Notes: a model not told the origin generated them from the sequence alone. A stretch of 64,000 nt of DNA from Clostridiales bacterium (GCA_004558105.1 SFEB01000004.1:9983-73982), one strand, 5' to 3'. Positions 42,301 through 52,229 are shown, counted from the stretch's first letter. Translations and numbers: made by a program.

Positions 42301-44181
42301 ATGCAGTCAGATAAAAACGATTTCATTTTCGATATCATCGTCATAGGGGCGGGGCACGCAGGATGCGAGGCCGCTCTGGCATGCGCGCGCCTGGGCAAAA
42401 AAACGCTGTGTCTGGCAACCAATCTGGACACGGTAGCTTATCTTGCGTGCAATCCGAGCATCGGAGGCACGGCAAAGGGACAGATTGTCAAAGAAATCGA
42501 CGCGCTCGGCGGAGAAATGGCGGTCAATACCGACAAAAGTTTGTTGCAACTGAGAATGTTAAACCGTTCCAAGGGTCCGGCAGTATACAGTCCGCGCGCG
42601 CAGGTTGATAAAAACAAATACCACGCGAACATGAAACTCACCATCGAGCGCACGCCCAATCTTTTTTTGCGGCAAGGCGAGGCAAAAACCCTCGTAAAGA
42701 CGGAAGACGGAGGGTACGGGGTGACGATTGCCAACGGACAAAATTATTTTGCAAAAGCGGTTGTCGTCGCAACGGGCGTATACCTTAACAGCAGAACGGT
42801 TGTCGGCAGTCTCGTACAGGACAGCGGTCCCAACGGTTTTGCGAACGCGCACGGGCTGACCGACAGTCTGCGTGAGATGGGTTTTAAAATTTTGCGGTTC
42901 AAAACGGGCACGCCTGCGCGTGTAAACGCCAGAAGTATAGACTTCGACCGACTTGAAAGCCAACAGGGCGAAGAAAGCATGCCGCCTTTCAGTTATCTTA
43001 ACGATTATAAAAATACGAAACAATTTCCGTGCTACCTCACGTGGACGACGGCGGAAACGAAAAAGGTCATTTTAGACAACAAGCATCTTGCGCCGATATT
43101 CAGCGGCACGGTAAAAGGAGTGGGGCCGAGATATTGTCCGTCGATAGAAGACAAGGTCGTACGCTTTTCCGACAAGGAGCGTCACCAGATTTTTCTTGAA
43201 CCGGAAGGAGCGGACACCGACGAGTATTACGTTCAGGGCGTGTCAAGCAGTATGCCTGCAGACGTACAATACGAGATTTATCATACCATAGAGGGTTTGG
43301 AAAGGGTGGAAATAATGCGCGACGCCTACGCCATCGAGTACGACTGTATAGACGCTACGGCGCTTTATCCGTCGCTTATGAGTAAAAATCACGACGGTTT
43401 GTTTTTTGCCGGGCAGATAAACGGTACCAGCGGATACGAAGAAGCGGCGGGGCAGGGTCTCGTCGCAGGCATCAACGCAGTCAGGTATCTTGACAACTTA
43501 AAACCGCTTATTCTTCGTCGCGACCAGGCGTATATCGGCGTTCTTATCGACGACCTTACCACCAAAGGTACTAACGAACCGTATCGCATGATGACGGGCA
43601 GGGCGGAACACAGGCTGGTTTTACGACAAGACAACGCCGACCTTCGTCTGACGGAAATCGGTCGTGAGATAGGGTTGGTGGACGACGCCCGTTACGCTTT
43701 GTTTAAAGAAAAGCTTTCGCAACTCGAAAAAGCAAAGGAACAACTTAACCGCGTTTTAAAACCGACGGAAATCAACGGATTTTTAGCGGAAAAAGGAGAG
43801 CCGCAAACGGTAACGGGTATACCCGTGCGTACGCTTTTAAAGCGTTCGTCCGTTCGCATCTCTGATCTTGTCGAAAACGGACTATTCGACGAATTTTCGC
43901 CGCAGGTATTGGAACAAATAGAGATAGAGGCAAAGTACGAGGGGTATATTTCTAAGGAAGAAACAGCCATTCAGACGGCGGCAAAAACGGAAAACAAACC
44001 GTTACCGACCGACGTGGATTACAATGCGATAGAGGGATTGAGATTGGAGGCGCGACAGAAGCTCAACGCGATAAAACCGTTGACTCTCGGACAAGCCGCC
44101 CGAATCAGCGGCGTCAGTCCTGCCGACGTTACCGTTCTGGCAATATATCTGAGCGGGAGGAAAAAAGACGAAAATGAATGA
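42301..44181 (+). CDS. mnmG: tRNA uridine-5-carboxymethylaminomethyl modification enzyme MnmG
   Basis: FAD-dependent partner of MnmE. 626 residues. The dinucleotide-binding motif VIGAGHAGCEAALA (~15-28) is followed by the CNPSIGG block, YSPRAQVDKNKYH, the TGTPAR motif and the C-terminal GID domain (EGLRLEARQKL, GQAARISGVSPADV). It overlaps rsmG by 8 nt. Confidence 0.97.
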   Translation: MQSDKNDFIFDIIVIGAGHAGCEAALACARLGKKTLCLATNLDTVAYLACNPSIGGTAKGQIVKEIDALGGEMAVNTDKSLLQLRMLNRSKGPAVYSPRAQVDKNKYHANMKLTIERTPNLFLRQGEAKTLVKTEDGGYGVTIANGQNYFAKAVVVATGVYLNSRTVVGSLVQDSGPNGFANAHGLTDSLREMGFKILRFKTGTPARVNARSIDFDRLESQQGEESMPPFSYLNDYKNTKQFPCYLTWTTAETKKVILDNKHLAPIFSGTVKGVGPRYCPSIEDKVVRFSDKERHQIFLEPEGADTDEYYVQGVSSSMPADVQYEIYHTIEGLERVEIMRDAYAIEYDCIDATALYPSLMSKNHDGLFFAGQINGTSGYEEAAGQGLVAGINAVRYLDNLKPLILRRDQAYIGVLIDDLTTKGTNEPYRMMTGRAEHRLVLRQDNADLRLTEIGREIGLVDDARYALFKEKLSQLEKAKEQLNRVLKPTEINGFLAEKGEPQTVTGIPVRTLLKRSSVRISDLVENGLFDEFSPQVLEQIEIEAKYEGYISKEETAIQTAAKTENKPLPTDVDYNAIEGLRLEARQKLNAIKPLTLGQAARISGVSPADVTVLAIYLSGRKKDENE

Positions 44182-44938
44182 TACCCTCACCCCGTGCGCC
44201 GATTTAACCGCCCGTTCGGCAGAAAAAGCGGAATGGAACGAACGGGAAATAATAACGGCGTTTACCGAACGACAAATACCGTTGACAGAAGAAAAAGCCA
44301 AAAAACTTTGTGTTTTCGGCTCTTTTTTGCAGGAAAAGAACGCTGAGTTCAACCTTACCGCCATTACCGAAAAAAACGAAATAATCGTCAAGCATTTTAT
44401 CGACAGCGCGTTGACGGCAAAATTTATACCGCTCTGCAGCAGGGTGTGCGACGTGGGGTGCGGCGCAGGTTTTCCGTCGGTGGTGTTAAAGATTTTACGT
44501 GAGGATTTAAAGGTGACGTGCGTAGATTCGGTGGGCAAAAAGGTCAATTTTGTGCGGGAACTGACGGAGAAAATCGGAGCGGAGTGCCGTACGTTGCATA
44601 TAAGAGCGGAAGAACTTGCCGAGAAAGAACGCGAGAGTTTCGACGCGGTATGCGCCAGAGCGGTAGCGGCTTTGCCTACCCTTCTGGAGTATCTTGCGCC
44701 GCTGGTCAGGGTCGGAGGTAAGATAATCGCGCTGAAAGGAAAGGACGGAGAACAAGAAAAAGCCGATGCGGAATATGCGAGCGACGTTCTGGGACTTTGC
44801 GTCGCCGAAACGGCAAGTTTTTCGTTGGACGGAGACAGAAGAACGATAATCGTTTACGACAAAGTTTCGCCCACGCCGTTAAAGTACCCCAGAGGTCAGA
44901 ACGCGCCGAGAAAGAATCCGATTGTTAAAAAAAAGTAA
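44174..44938 (+). CDS. rsmG: 16S rRNA (guanine-527-N7)-methyltransferase
   Basis: Methylates G527 in the 530 loop of 16S rRNA; loss gives low-level streptomycin resistance in other bacteria. 254 residues. SAM motif I is VCDVGCGAGFPS (~94-105), NLTAIT upstream is the RsmG landmark, and RAVAALPTLLEYLAPL follows. A GGAGG lies ahead of the ATG within the mnmG end. The N-terminus is ~25 residues longer than usual, so a later start is possible. Confidence 0.95.
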   Translation: MNDTLTPCADLTARSAEKAEWNEREIITAFTERQIPLTEEKAKKLCVFGSFLQEKNAEFNLTAITEKNEIIVKHFIDSALTAKFIPLCSRVCDVGCGAGFPSVVLKILREDLKVTCVDSVGKKVNFVRELTEKIGAECRTLHIRAEELAEKERESFDAVCARAVAALPTLLEYLAPLVRVGGKIIALKGKDGEQEKADAEYASDVLGLCVAETASFSLDGDRRTIIVYDKVSPTPLKYPRGQNAPRKNPIVKKK

Positions 44939-44964
44939 AACCGTTGATTTTTTTTCGATAAAGG

Positions 44965-44993
44965 TTGCTTGTATCGTAAAATTGTGGTACAAT
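44965..44993 (+). promoter_or_regulatory. parAB promoter
   Basis: TTGCTT (44965-44970), 17-bp spacer, TACAAT (44988-44993). Downstream in the leader is a Spo0A-box-like TGTCGAA at 45023-45029. Confidence 0.65.
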
Positions 44994-45079
44994 TGCCTCG
45001 TATAGGTAAAAAAGGCAATTTTTGTCGAAGAAAAGAAAAAAGAGTCTGAGGAATATCCTAAAGAGAAAAGGTAAAGATT

Positions 45080-45850
45080 ATGTCAAAGATTATTGCCATC
45101 AGCAACCAGAAAGGCGGAGTAGGCAAAACCACAACCGCCATCAATATGTCGGCTTGTATTGCCGCAACGGGGAGAAAGGTTCTGCTTGTAGACCTCGATC
45201 CGCAAGGTAACGCCACCACGGGTATCGGCATTGACAAGAGTAAGTTGGAAAAAAACATTTACGACGTTTTGCTATTGAACGAACCCGTTGCAAACGTCGT
45301 TTTGCCCACGCAGGTAGAAAATCTCGACGTTCTTCCCTGTAACAAAGATCTCGTCGGAGCGGAAATTCCGATGAGCGGCTTTGCAAAGAGAGAATTCGTG
45401 TTGAAAACGGCGCTCGAAAGCGTAGCAGACAGGTACGATTACGTCTTTATCGACTGTCCGCCGTCTCTGGGTTTGCTGACGCTCAACGCATTGACGGCAT
45501 GCGACGGGGTTATTATTCCCATTCAAAGCGAATTTTTCGCATTGGAAGGTCTCAGCCAGCTTATTTACACGATTCGCCTGGTTACCAAGCACACCAACCC
45601 CGACCTGAAGGTCAAGGGGGTAGTGATGACTATGTACGACAGCCGCAGCATTTTAACGAGACAGGTTACGGCGGAAATTCAGAAGTATTTCGGTACGGCA
45701 GTATACAGCGTACCCGTCCCCCGCAACATCAAGGTGACGGAAGCGCCAAGTTTCGGCGTGCCGGTATCGGTCCATGCGCCTCGCAGCAGCGGCGCCGTAG
45801 CGTATCAGAGAATAACGAAACAGTTTTTAGCAAGAGAGGAGGGTAATTAA
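45080..45850 (+). CDS. parA: chromosome partitioning ATPase ParA/Soj
   Basis: DNA-binding ATPase that positions ParB-bound origins and, in Bacillus, modulates DnaA. 256 residues. The deviant Walker A KGGVGKTTTAINM begins at residue ~10, DLDPQGNATTGIG follows, and Walker B is FIDCPPSLG. Short N-terminus as in chromosomal Soj-type ParA. Its stop overlaps the parB start (TAATG). Its partner sites are the parS cluster at 31.2-32.5 kb. Confidence 0.96.
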   Translation: MSKIIAISNQKGGVGKTTTAINMSACIAATGRKVLLVDLDPQGNATTGIGIDKSKLEKNIYDVLLLNEPVANVVLPTQVENLDVLPCNKDLVGAEIPMSGFAKREFVLKTALESVADRYDYVFIDCPPSLGLLTLNALTACDGVIIPIQSEFFALEGLSQLIYTIRLVTKHTNPDLKVKGVVMTMYDSRSILTRQVTAEIQKYFGTAVYSVPVPRNIKVTEAPSFGVPVSVHAPRSSGAVAYQRITKQFLAREEGN

Positions 45851-46893
45851 TGGCAGCGCAAAGAAAAGGTCTTGGCAGAGGTTTGTCTGCTTTACTGGGT
45901 ATGAACGACATGGGCGACGACGTTTTGTCCACACCCGTAGCCCCCGGTTTGAATACGGAACCGCAACAGGAACAACCGCGTGAAGAATTTGTCGATGTCG
46001 GCTTGACGACGGAAGACGTTACGGGCGTTGCGGATATGGATTTTGCCCCGGCGGAACCGACGGAAGAGGAACAACCGCAGGAAAAAATAGTGGCGGTCAA
46101 TATTGCCGTTTCGGATATCGACCCCAACTACGAGCAACCGCGTAAAAACTTTGACGAAGCCGCTCTCAACGAGTTGGCGGAAAGCATTCGTCAGCACGGA
46201 GTTATCCAACCCATCGTAGTAGTGCGCATGGGTATGCGCTTTATGATTATTTCGGGCGAAAGACGTTGGCGCGCAAGCAAACTTGCCAACAAGACGACCA
46301 TCCCCGCAATAATCAAAGACTATACTCCGCAACAAATCAAAGAAATCGCCATCATCGAAAACTTGCAGAGAGAAGACCTCAACCCCGTGGAAGCGGCGCG
46401 AGCAATCAAGCAGTTGATGGAAGAATTCAATATGACGCAGGAAATGGCGGCAGATCGTATCGGCAAGAGCCGCAGCGCAATCGCCAATACACTCCGTTTG
46501 CTGACCTTGGACGAAAAGGTGCTGGATCTTATCGCCAAAGGCGAACTGTCTGCGGGACACGGCAGGGCTCTGGTTGTGATAGAAAACAAAAACGATCAGG
46601 TTGCCATCGCCCAAAAAGCTCGCGACAGCCAGATGAGCGTAAGAGAACTTGAAAAGAAGGTCAAGGATTATCTCAACCCCAAAAATGACGAGAAAGAACT
46701 CGCCCGCAAGAAGGAGGTTTGTCTCGAACTTAAAGACCTCGTAGTAAACATGCAAAGAGCGTTTGCCACCAAAGTCACGGCGGTCGGCAATAATAAAAAA
46801 GGTCGTATCTGTATAGATTATTTTTCCAGCGACGACCTCGACCGCATCTGTACTATGATAAGAGACTGGCAAGACAATCTGCCCACGGCGTAA
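45850..46893 (+). CDS. parB: chromosome partitioning protein ParB/Spo0J
   Basis: CTP-dependent clamp that loads at parS and spreads along DNA. 347 residues. A basic N-terminal tip KGLGRGLSALLG is the ParA-stimulating peptide, and an acidic, Gln/Glu-rich linker (about 18-80) follows, longer than usual. The CTP-binding domain shows the GERRWRASKLA motif and ENLQREDLNPVEAARA; the helix-turn-helix is MTQEMAADRIGKSRSAIANTLRLL; a dimerisation domain ends the protein. Its exact target palindrome occurs seven times in this window. Confidence 0.96.
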   Translation: MAAQRKGLGRGLSALLGMNDMGDDVLSTPVAPGLNTEPQQEQPREEFVDVGLTTEDVTGVADMDFAPAEPTEEEQPQEKIVAVNIAVSDIDPNYEQPRKNFDEAALNELAESIRQHGVIQPIVVVRMGMRFMIISGERRWRASKLANKTTIPAIIKDYTPQQIKEIAIIENLQREDLNPVEAARAIKQLMEEFNMTQEMAADRIGKSRSAIANTLRLLTLDEKVLDLIAKGELSAGHGRALVVIENKNDQVAIAQKARDSQMSVRELEKKVKDYLNPKNDEKELARKKEVCLELKDLVVNMQRAFATKVTAVGNNKKGRICIDYFSSDDLDRICTMIRDWQDNLPTA

Positions 46894-46950
46894 ACGGCAA
46901 TTGGTCGAAAAAAGAAAATAATAAAAATAAAACGATAAAAAGGCAAAAAA

Positions 46951-48525
46951 ATGAAAAAACAGGATAAAAAATTTTATATCACCACGCCGCTATATTACAG
47001 TAGCGGCAAACTTCATTTAGGACACTGTTATACCACCGTGGTGTGCGACAGTCTGGCGCGCTTTAAGCGCAAAGACGGATACGACGTATTTTTCCTGACG
47101 GGTACGGACGAACATGGTCAGAACATTGCCAAACGCGCGGAAGAAAAGGGTATTACGCCTAAAGAATTCGTAGACAATCTCTATCGCGACATTACCGATT
47201 TGTGGTCGTTGATGAAAATAACTTACGACAAGTTTATCCGCACTACCGACGAATATCACGAAGAAACGGTTAAAAAAATATTTACCAAGCTTTACGAGCA
47301 AGGCGATATTTACAAAGCCGAGTACGAAGGTTGGTACTGTTCGCCGTGCGAGTCCTTCTGGGCGGAGAGCCAGTTGGAAGACGGCAAATGTCCCGACTGT
47401 CACAGAGAAGTATCGCGCGCGAAAGAAGAGAGTTATTTTTTCCGTCTTTCCAAGTATGGCGACAAGTTATTGAAACTTTACGAAAAAAATCCGGAATTTC
47501 TGCAACCCAAATCTCGCGTCAACGAGATGGTCAACAACTTTATCAAACCCGGTTTGCAGGATCTGGCGGTCAGCCGCACCAGCGTAAGTTGGGGCGTACC
47601 CGTGCCCTTCGATAACAAGCACAGCATCTACGTATGGATAGACGCGCTTGCCAATTATCTGACTGCGCTCGGGTACATGAGCGACGACGAAGAGTTGTTT
47701 AAAAAGTACTGGCCTGCTGACGTCCACATGATGGCGAAAGAAATCGTCCGCTTCCACAGCATTATCTGGCCGAGCCTGCTGATGGCGTTGGATTTACCGT
47801 TGCCCAAGCACGTTTACGGTCACGGTTGGTTGTTGTTCGGCGGAGACAAGATGAGTAAAAGCAAGGGTAACGTGGTTGACCCGTATTTCCTTGTCGGCAG
47901 ATACGGACTCGACGCAATACGGTATTACCTGCTCAGAGAAGTTCCGTTCGGCAACGACGGCGTTTTCTCGATAAAATCTCTTCTCGGTCGCTACAACGAC
48001 GACCTTTGCAACAGTCTCGGCAATCTCGTCAGTCGTACCATTGCGATGATAGAAAAGAATTTCGACGGAAAAGTCCCCGCGAAGGGAAACTTTAAAGACA
48101 GCCTTGACAAAGAACTCAAAGACATGTCCGAATGCCTTATCGGTAAGGTCCGCGAGGCGGTGGACGGGTTTAACGTACCGCAAGCCCTGACGGAAATTAT
48201 GGCGTTGGTGTACCGCGCCAACAAGTACATTGACGAAACCACGCCCTGGACGCTCGCAAAGGATCTCGAACAAAAAGGGAGACTGGGTGAAGTTTTGTAC
48301 AACCTGGCGGAAGTTCTGCGTTTCGTCGCGGTTGCGCTTTCTCCCTTCCTGCCCGATACGGCGCAAAGCATTTTCGATAAACTCGGTTTGGGAAAAGTGC
48401 CCGACGACTTTGACAGCCTCGCGCGTTTCGGCGGACTGGAAGAAGGTACGCCCGTCACCAAGGGTAAAAACCTCTTCGACCGTATCAATATCGACGAAGA
48501 ACTGAAAAAACTTGAAGAAGAGTAA
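46951..48525 (+). CDS. metG: methionyl-tRNA synthetase
   Basis: Class I synthetase, 524 residues, the short form without the C-terminal tRNA-binding dimerisation domain. HIGH-like motif is HLGH (residues ~22-25), the zinc-binding knuckle has CSPCESFW...CPDC (~130-150), and the KMSKS loop reads KMSKSKGN (~296-303). Weak ribosome site. It sits between parB and gltX in the plus-strand run; no T-box leader is seen. Confidence 0.96.
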   Translation: MKKQDKKFYITTPLYYSSGKLHLGHCYTTVVCDSLARFKRKDGYDVFFLTGTDEHGQNIAKRAEEKGITPKEFVDNLYRDITDLWSLMKITYDKFIRTTDEYHEETVKKIFTKLYEQGDIYKAEYEGWYCSPCESFWAESQLEDGKCPDCHREVSRAKEESYFFRLSKYGDKLLKLYEKNPEFLQPKSRVNEMVNNFIKPGLQDLAVSRTSVSWGVPVPFDNKHSIYVWIDALANYLTALGYMSDDEELFKKYWPADVHMMAKEIVRFHSIIWPSLLMALDLPLPKHVYGHGWLLFGGDKMSKSKGNVVDPYFLVGRYGLDAIRYYLLREVPFGNDGVFSIKSLLGRYNDDLCNSLGNLVSRTIAMIEKNFDGKVPAKGNFKDSLDKELKDMSECLIGKVREAVDGFNVPQALTEIMALVYRANKYIDETTPWTLAKDLEQKGRLGEVLYNLAEVLRFVAVALSPFLPDTAQSIFDKLGLGKVPDDFDSLARFGGLEEGTPVTKGKNLFDRINIDEELKKLEEE

Positions 48526-48576
48526 AACACGGTAAAGAAAACCGATAAAAAACAAAAAAACAAACACGGAAACGAT

Positions 48577-50022
48577 ATGGAAAAAGAAAACAAACAAATC
48601 CGCACGAGATTCGCGCCGAGTCCCACGGGATACCTTCACATCGGCGGATTGAGAACGGCGCTTTACAGTTATCTATACGCCAAAAAAACGGGCGGCAAGT
48701 TTATTCTCAGGATAGAAGACACGGACAGGGAACGGTTGGTTGAAGACAGCGTCCAAAAGATTATGGACACGCTCAAAGACGCCGGGCTCACGTACGACGA
48801 AGGTCCGGACGTCGGAGGCGACTACGGTCCGTATATTCAAAGCGAGAGAAAGAACGAATACCTCAAATACGCCCGTATACTTGTAGAAAAAGGCGCGGCG
48901 TATTATTGCTTTTGTTCCAAGGAGAGGCTGGACAGTCTTCCCGACGTCAACGGCGCGCGTCATTACGACAAACATTGCCTGCATTTATCCAAAGAAGAGG
49001 TTGAAAGACGCATAGCCGACGGCGAACCGTGGGTTATCAGACAGAATATGCCGACCGAAGGCGTTTCGTCCTACACGGACGCCGTTTACGGTGAGATTGC
49101 CGTCAAAAACGAAGAACTGGAAGATAATATTCTCATCAAATCGGACGGCATGCCGACCTACAACTTTGCCAACGTCATCGACGACCACCTGATGGGTATC
49201 AACTGCGTTATGCGCGGCACGGAGTATCTGACCAGCACGCCCAAGTACAATCTTTTGTACGACGCGTTCGGGTGGGAACGTCCCATGTACGTTCACATGC
49301 CTCCCATCATGCGAGACGCTCAACACAAACTCAGCAAGCGCGACGGAGCGGCGAGTTACGAAGACCTTATAGAAAAGGGTTATCTTAAAGAAGCGATTAT
49401 CAACTACATCGCTTTGCTGGGCTGGTCTCCCAAAAACAATATGGAAAAAATGACCTTCGAGCAACTTCAGGAGTTGTTCAGTCTGGAGGGAATAAACAAA
49501 TCCCCCGCTATTTTCGACGAGACGAAATTAAAATGGCTTAACGGTTTGTATATAAAGGAACTGCCGTTTGAAAAGTTCGTTGAAATGGCGACGCCGTATT
49601 TTGAAAAGAGCAAGGCGGCGGGTAAGTACGACTACGCAAAACTTGCAAAACTTTTGCAGGGCAGAGTAGAGGCGTTGACCGAAATTCCGGAAAAAATAAA
49701 CTTTCTGGAAGAATTCGGCGCATTTGACCGGAATCTTTACGTCAATCAAAAGCAAAAGAGCGATATCGCGTCGGCGCAGGAAGTTCTGCCCAAGGTCAGA
49801 GAAACGTTGGCAGGCGTAGAGAATTGGGAAAACTCGGTGCTGTATCAGACGCTGGTAGAACTGGCAGGCAAGCTCGGCAAGAAGAACGCGACGGTGCTTT
49901 GGCCCACCCGTGTGGCGATAAGCGGCAAGGAAAGCACTCCCGGCGGCGCGACGGAATTGGCGGAATTGCTCGGCAAGGAAGAGACTTTACGTCGTCTGGA
50001 TTTTTCCATTAAACTTTTTTAG
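48577..50022 (+). CDS. gltX: glutamyl-tRNA synthetase
   Basis: Charges tRNA-Glu, and tRNA-Gln too if the organism uses the amidotransferase route. 481 residues. FAPSPTGYLHIGGLRTA (~10-26) holds the HIGH motif, and the KMSKS loop reads KLSKRDGAAS (~250). The C-terminal anticodon-binding part is helical with no zinc finger. 51 bp after metG. No SD of note. A terminator follows at 50032. Confidence 0.95.
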   Translation: MEKENKQIRTRFAPSPTGYLHIGGLRTALYSYLYAKKTGGKFILRIEDTDRERLVEDSVQKIMDTLKDAGLTYDEGPDVGGDYGPYIQSERKNEYLKYARILVEKGAAYYCFCSKERLDSLPDVNGARHYDKHCLHLSKEEVERRIADGEPWVIRQNMPTEGVSSYTDAVYGEIAVKNEELEDNILIKSDGMPTYNFANVIDDHLMGINCVMRGTEYLTSTPKYNLLYDAFGWERPMYVHMPPIMRDAQHKLSKRDGAASYEDLIEKGYLKEAIINYIALLGWSPKNNMEKMTFEQLQELFSLEGINKSPAIFDETKLKWLNGLYIKELPFEKFVEMATPYFEKSKAAGKYDYAKLAKLLQGRVEALTEIPEKINFLEEFGAFDRNLYVNQKQKSDIASAQEVLPKVRETLAGVENWENSVLYQTLVELAGKLGKKNATVLWPTRVAISGKESTPGGATELAELLGKEETLRRLDFSIKLF

Positions 50023-50031
50023 GTAAAAAAT

Positions 50032-50075
50032 AACGCTGTTTTTCAGTAAAAAATCGCTGAAAAACGGCGTTTTTT
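50032..50075 (+). terminator. terminator after gltX
   Basis: 15-bp stem (50032-50046 with 50057-50071, one G-U) around a 10-nt loop, then a T run. Confidence 0.85.
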
Positions 50076-50102
50076 ATATACTTTTTCCGATAATAAAAAA
50101 AG

Positions 50103-50131
50103 TTGCCAAAAAGAGACAAAAGGGGTATAAT
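50103..50131 (+). promoter_or_regulatory. ktrBA promoter (predicted leaderless)
   Basis: TTGCCA (50103-50108), 17-bp spacer, TATAAT (50126-50131). The expected start point coincides with the A of the ktrB ATG at 50138. Confidence 0.7.
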
Positions 50132-50137
50132 ATACCT

Positions 50138-51490
50138 ATGTTGAACTATAAGAAAAACAAAAAACGGATTTTAACGTTGCCGCAAACGGTTGCGTTGGGA
50201 TTCGTTGCTATAATACTCGCAGGCGCAGGGCTGTTGTGTCTGCCTTTTGCAACCAAGGGGGACGGGAGCTTGTCTTTTATCGACGCTCTTTTTACCTCGA
50301 CGTCGGCAACATGCGTGACGGGGTTGGTGGTGGCGAGCACTTACGACACCTTTACCGTTTTCGGACAGGTGGTGATAACGATGCTTATACAAGTGGGCGG
50401 ACTGGGGTTTATGACCTTGTCAAGCGCCGTTTACCTGTTGATTGGTAAGCGTATAGGACTTCGTACGCAACTGGAACTTCAACGCGATTTCGACGAGGAC
50501 GGCGGCAGACGGGGGTTTGTTCGCCTTATCAGGAAGATCATGCTGATATCGCTCGTTTGCGAGTCTGTCGGCGCGTTGATACTGACGGTAGCGTTTAAGG
50601 CGCACGGGTACGGATTTTTAAAGGCACTCGGCGTGGGTGTGTTTACGTCCATATCGGCGTTTTGCAACGCGGGTTTCGATCTCACTCCGAGTGGCGGCTC
50701 GTTGGCGGAGTTCGGCGGTAACGGGGTGGTACTGATTACCGTGATGTTGCTTATCGTCATAGGCGGCATAGGCTTTTTGGTGGTAGGAGACGTTTTTGAT
50801 AAAGGGCGTTGGGCAAGGCTGAAAATGCATACCCGTATAGTCCTTATCGCAACCCCCGTTCTTATCGTGACGGGTGCGTGCGTGTTCTGTTTTGCAGAGT
50901 GGAACGGCGTGTTGGCGGACATGACGGCAGGCGAAAAAATTCTTAACGCCTTTTTCAGTTCGGTGACTTTACGTACGGCGGGATTTTCCACCGTCGATTT
51001 CGGAAAACTTTCTTCGCCGTCCTACGTTTTGTCGGTGGTGTTTATGTTTATCGGCGCAAGCCCGGCAAGTACGGGCGGCGGTATCAAAACGACGACTTTC
51101 GTGGTACTGCTTCTCGCCGCCGTTGCTACCGTCCGACAGAAAGACGAAGTGGTGGTTTCACGCAGAGAAATAACCAAAAACACCATTCGCCGCGCCGCCT
51201 CGACTTTGTTTATCGGGTTGCTTTGGGTAGTCGTTTCGTTTTTCGTCCTTTGTTGTATCGAACAAGGCAGGTTTTCTACCCAACAACTTTTGTTTGAAGA
51301 AGTTTCCGCTTTCGCAACCGTCGGTTTGTCAACCGGCATCACGGGTGCGTTGAGCGTTGCAAGCAAGGTGATTATTATTCTGTCGATGTACGTGGGCAGA
51401 ATAGGAATGTTGACTTTTTGCATGTGTTTTGCCGCGCCGCCGTCGGAGTTGGCAAAAATCAAATACAAACAAGCGCAAATCAGCGTTTAG
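50138..51490 (+). CDS. ktrB: K+ uptake channel subunit KtrB/TrkH family
   Basis: Membrane part of a Na+-dependent K+ uptake system. 450 residues, four M1-P-M2 repeats. The four selectivity-filter regions are seen as TSATCVTGL, SAFCNAGFD, LRTAGFST and FATVGLSTG, each with the conserved glycine. It forms an operon with ktrA 12 bp downstream. The RNA seems to begin at the ATG, with no close Shine-Dalgarno. Confidence 0.94.
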   Translation: MLNYKKNKKRILTLPQTVALGFVAIILAGAGLLCLPFATKGDGSLSFIDALFTSTSATCVTGLVVASTYDTFTVFGQVVITMLIQVGGLGFMTLSSAVYLLIGKRIGLRTQLELQRDFDEDGGRRGFVRLIRKIMLISLVCESVGALILTVAFKAHGYGFLKALGVGVFTSISAFCNAGFDLTPSGGSLAEFGGNGVVLITVMLLIVIGGIGFLVVGDVFDKGRWARLKMHTRIVLIATPVLIVTGACVFCFAEWNGVLADMTAGEKILNAFFSSVTLRTAGFSTVDFGKLSSPSYVLSVVFMFIGASPASTGGGIKTTTFVVLLLAAVATVRQKDEVVVSRREITKNTIRRAASTLFIGLLWVVVSFFVLCCIEQGRFSTQQLLFEEVSAFATVGLSTGITGALSVASKVIIILSMYVGRIGMLTFCMCFAAPPSELAKIKYKQAQISV

Positions 51491-51502
51491 CGAGGTGATA
51501 GT

Positions 51503-52168
51503 ATGAACAGAAGATTTAAAAATAAAACCAAACAACAGGTCGCCGTTATCGGTCTCGGACGTTTCGGCACCGAGATGACCAGATATCTTTATTCCAACGG
51601 TTGCGACGTGATGGCTGTCGATATTGCGGAGGAACGCACCCTCGCCGTTGCCGATTACGCCGTGCATACGTTGGTAGCAGACGCGTCGGACGAATCGACG
51701 TTGAAGCGCATGGGGATAGAATCGTTCGACACCGTGGTTATCGCTATCGGCGAAATGCAACCTAGTATCGTGTGTGCTCTCAACTGTCTCGAAATGAAGG
51801 TAAATAAAATTATTGCCAAGGCGAGCGACGAAAAACACGCGAAAATTCTTGAAAAAATAGGAATAAAGAATATCGTTATTCCCGAAGCGGACAGCGCGAT
51901 AAAGACAGCCGTCGGTATTCTCAACCCCAACGTGGGCGATATAATGGAACTTGCCGTCGGTTACGACGTCGCCGTTATCAACACTCCGCATGAGTGGAAA
52001 GGAAAGACCATTAAGGAATTGGATCTTCGCAATATTCACGGCGTCAATATTCTTACCGTTATACGCGACGGACAGATAATCAGTCCTCTTGCCGACACAC
52101 TGGTCAAAGAGGACGACAAATTTATCATCGGCGGTCTTGCCGAAGACGTCAAAAAGTTTATTTATTGA
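51503..52168 (+). CDS. ktrA: K+ uptake regulatory subunit KtrA (RCK domain)
   Basis: Cytosolic gating ring of the Ktr system. 221 residues: RCK-N domain with the nucleotide-binding GLGRFGTEMTRYL (~18-30) and acidic VDIAEE (~41), and an RCK-C domain (~135-221) ending in DDKFIIGGLAED. ATP/ADP or c-di-AMP control is known for relatives. GAGGTGA ribosome site. Confidence 0.94.
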   Translation: MNRRFKNKTKQQVAVIGLGRFGTEMTRYLYSNGCDVMAVDIAEERTLAVADYAVHTLVADASDESTLKRMGIESFDTVVIAIGEMQPSIVCALNCLEMKVNKIIAKASDEKHAKILEKIGIKNIVIPEADSAIKTAVGILNPNVGDIMELAVGYDVAVINTPHEWKGKTIKELDLRNIHGVNILTVIRDGQIISPLADTLVKEDDKFIIGGLAEDVKKFIY

Positions 52169-52229
52169 CGGATAAAACCGAAAAAAGAAAAATAAAAAAA
52201 GCAATAAGTTTTTTAACCTTTAACAAACA

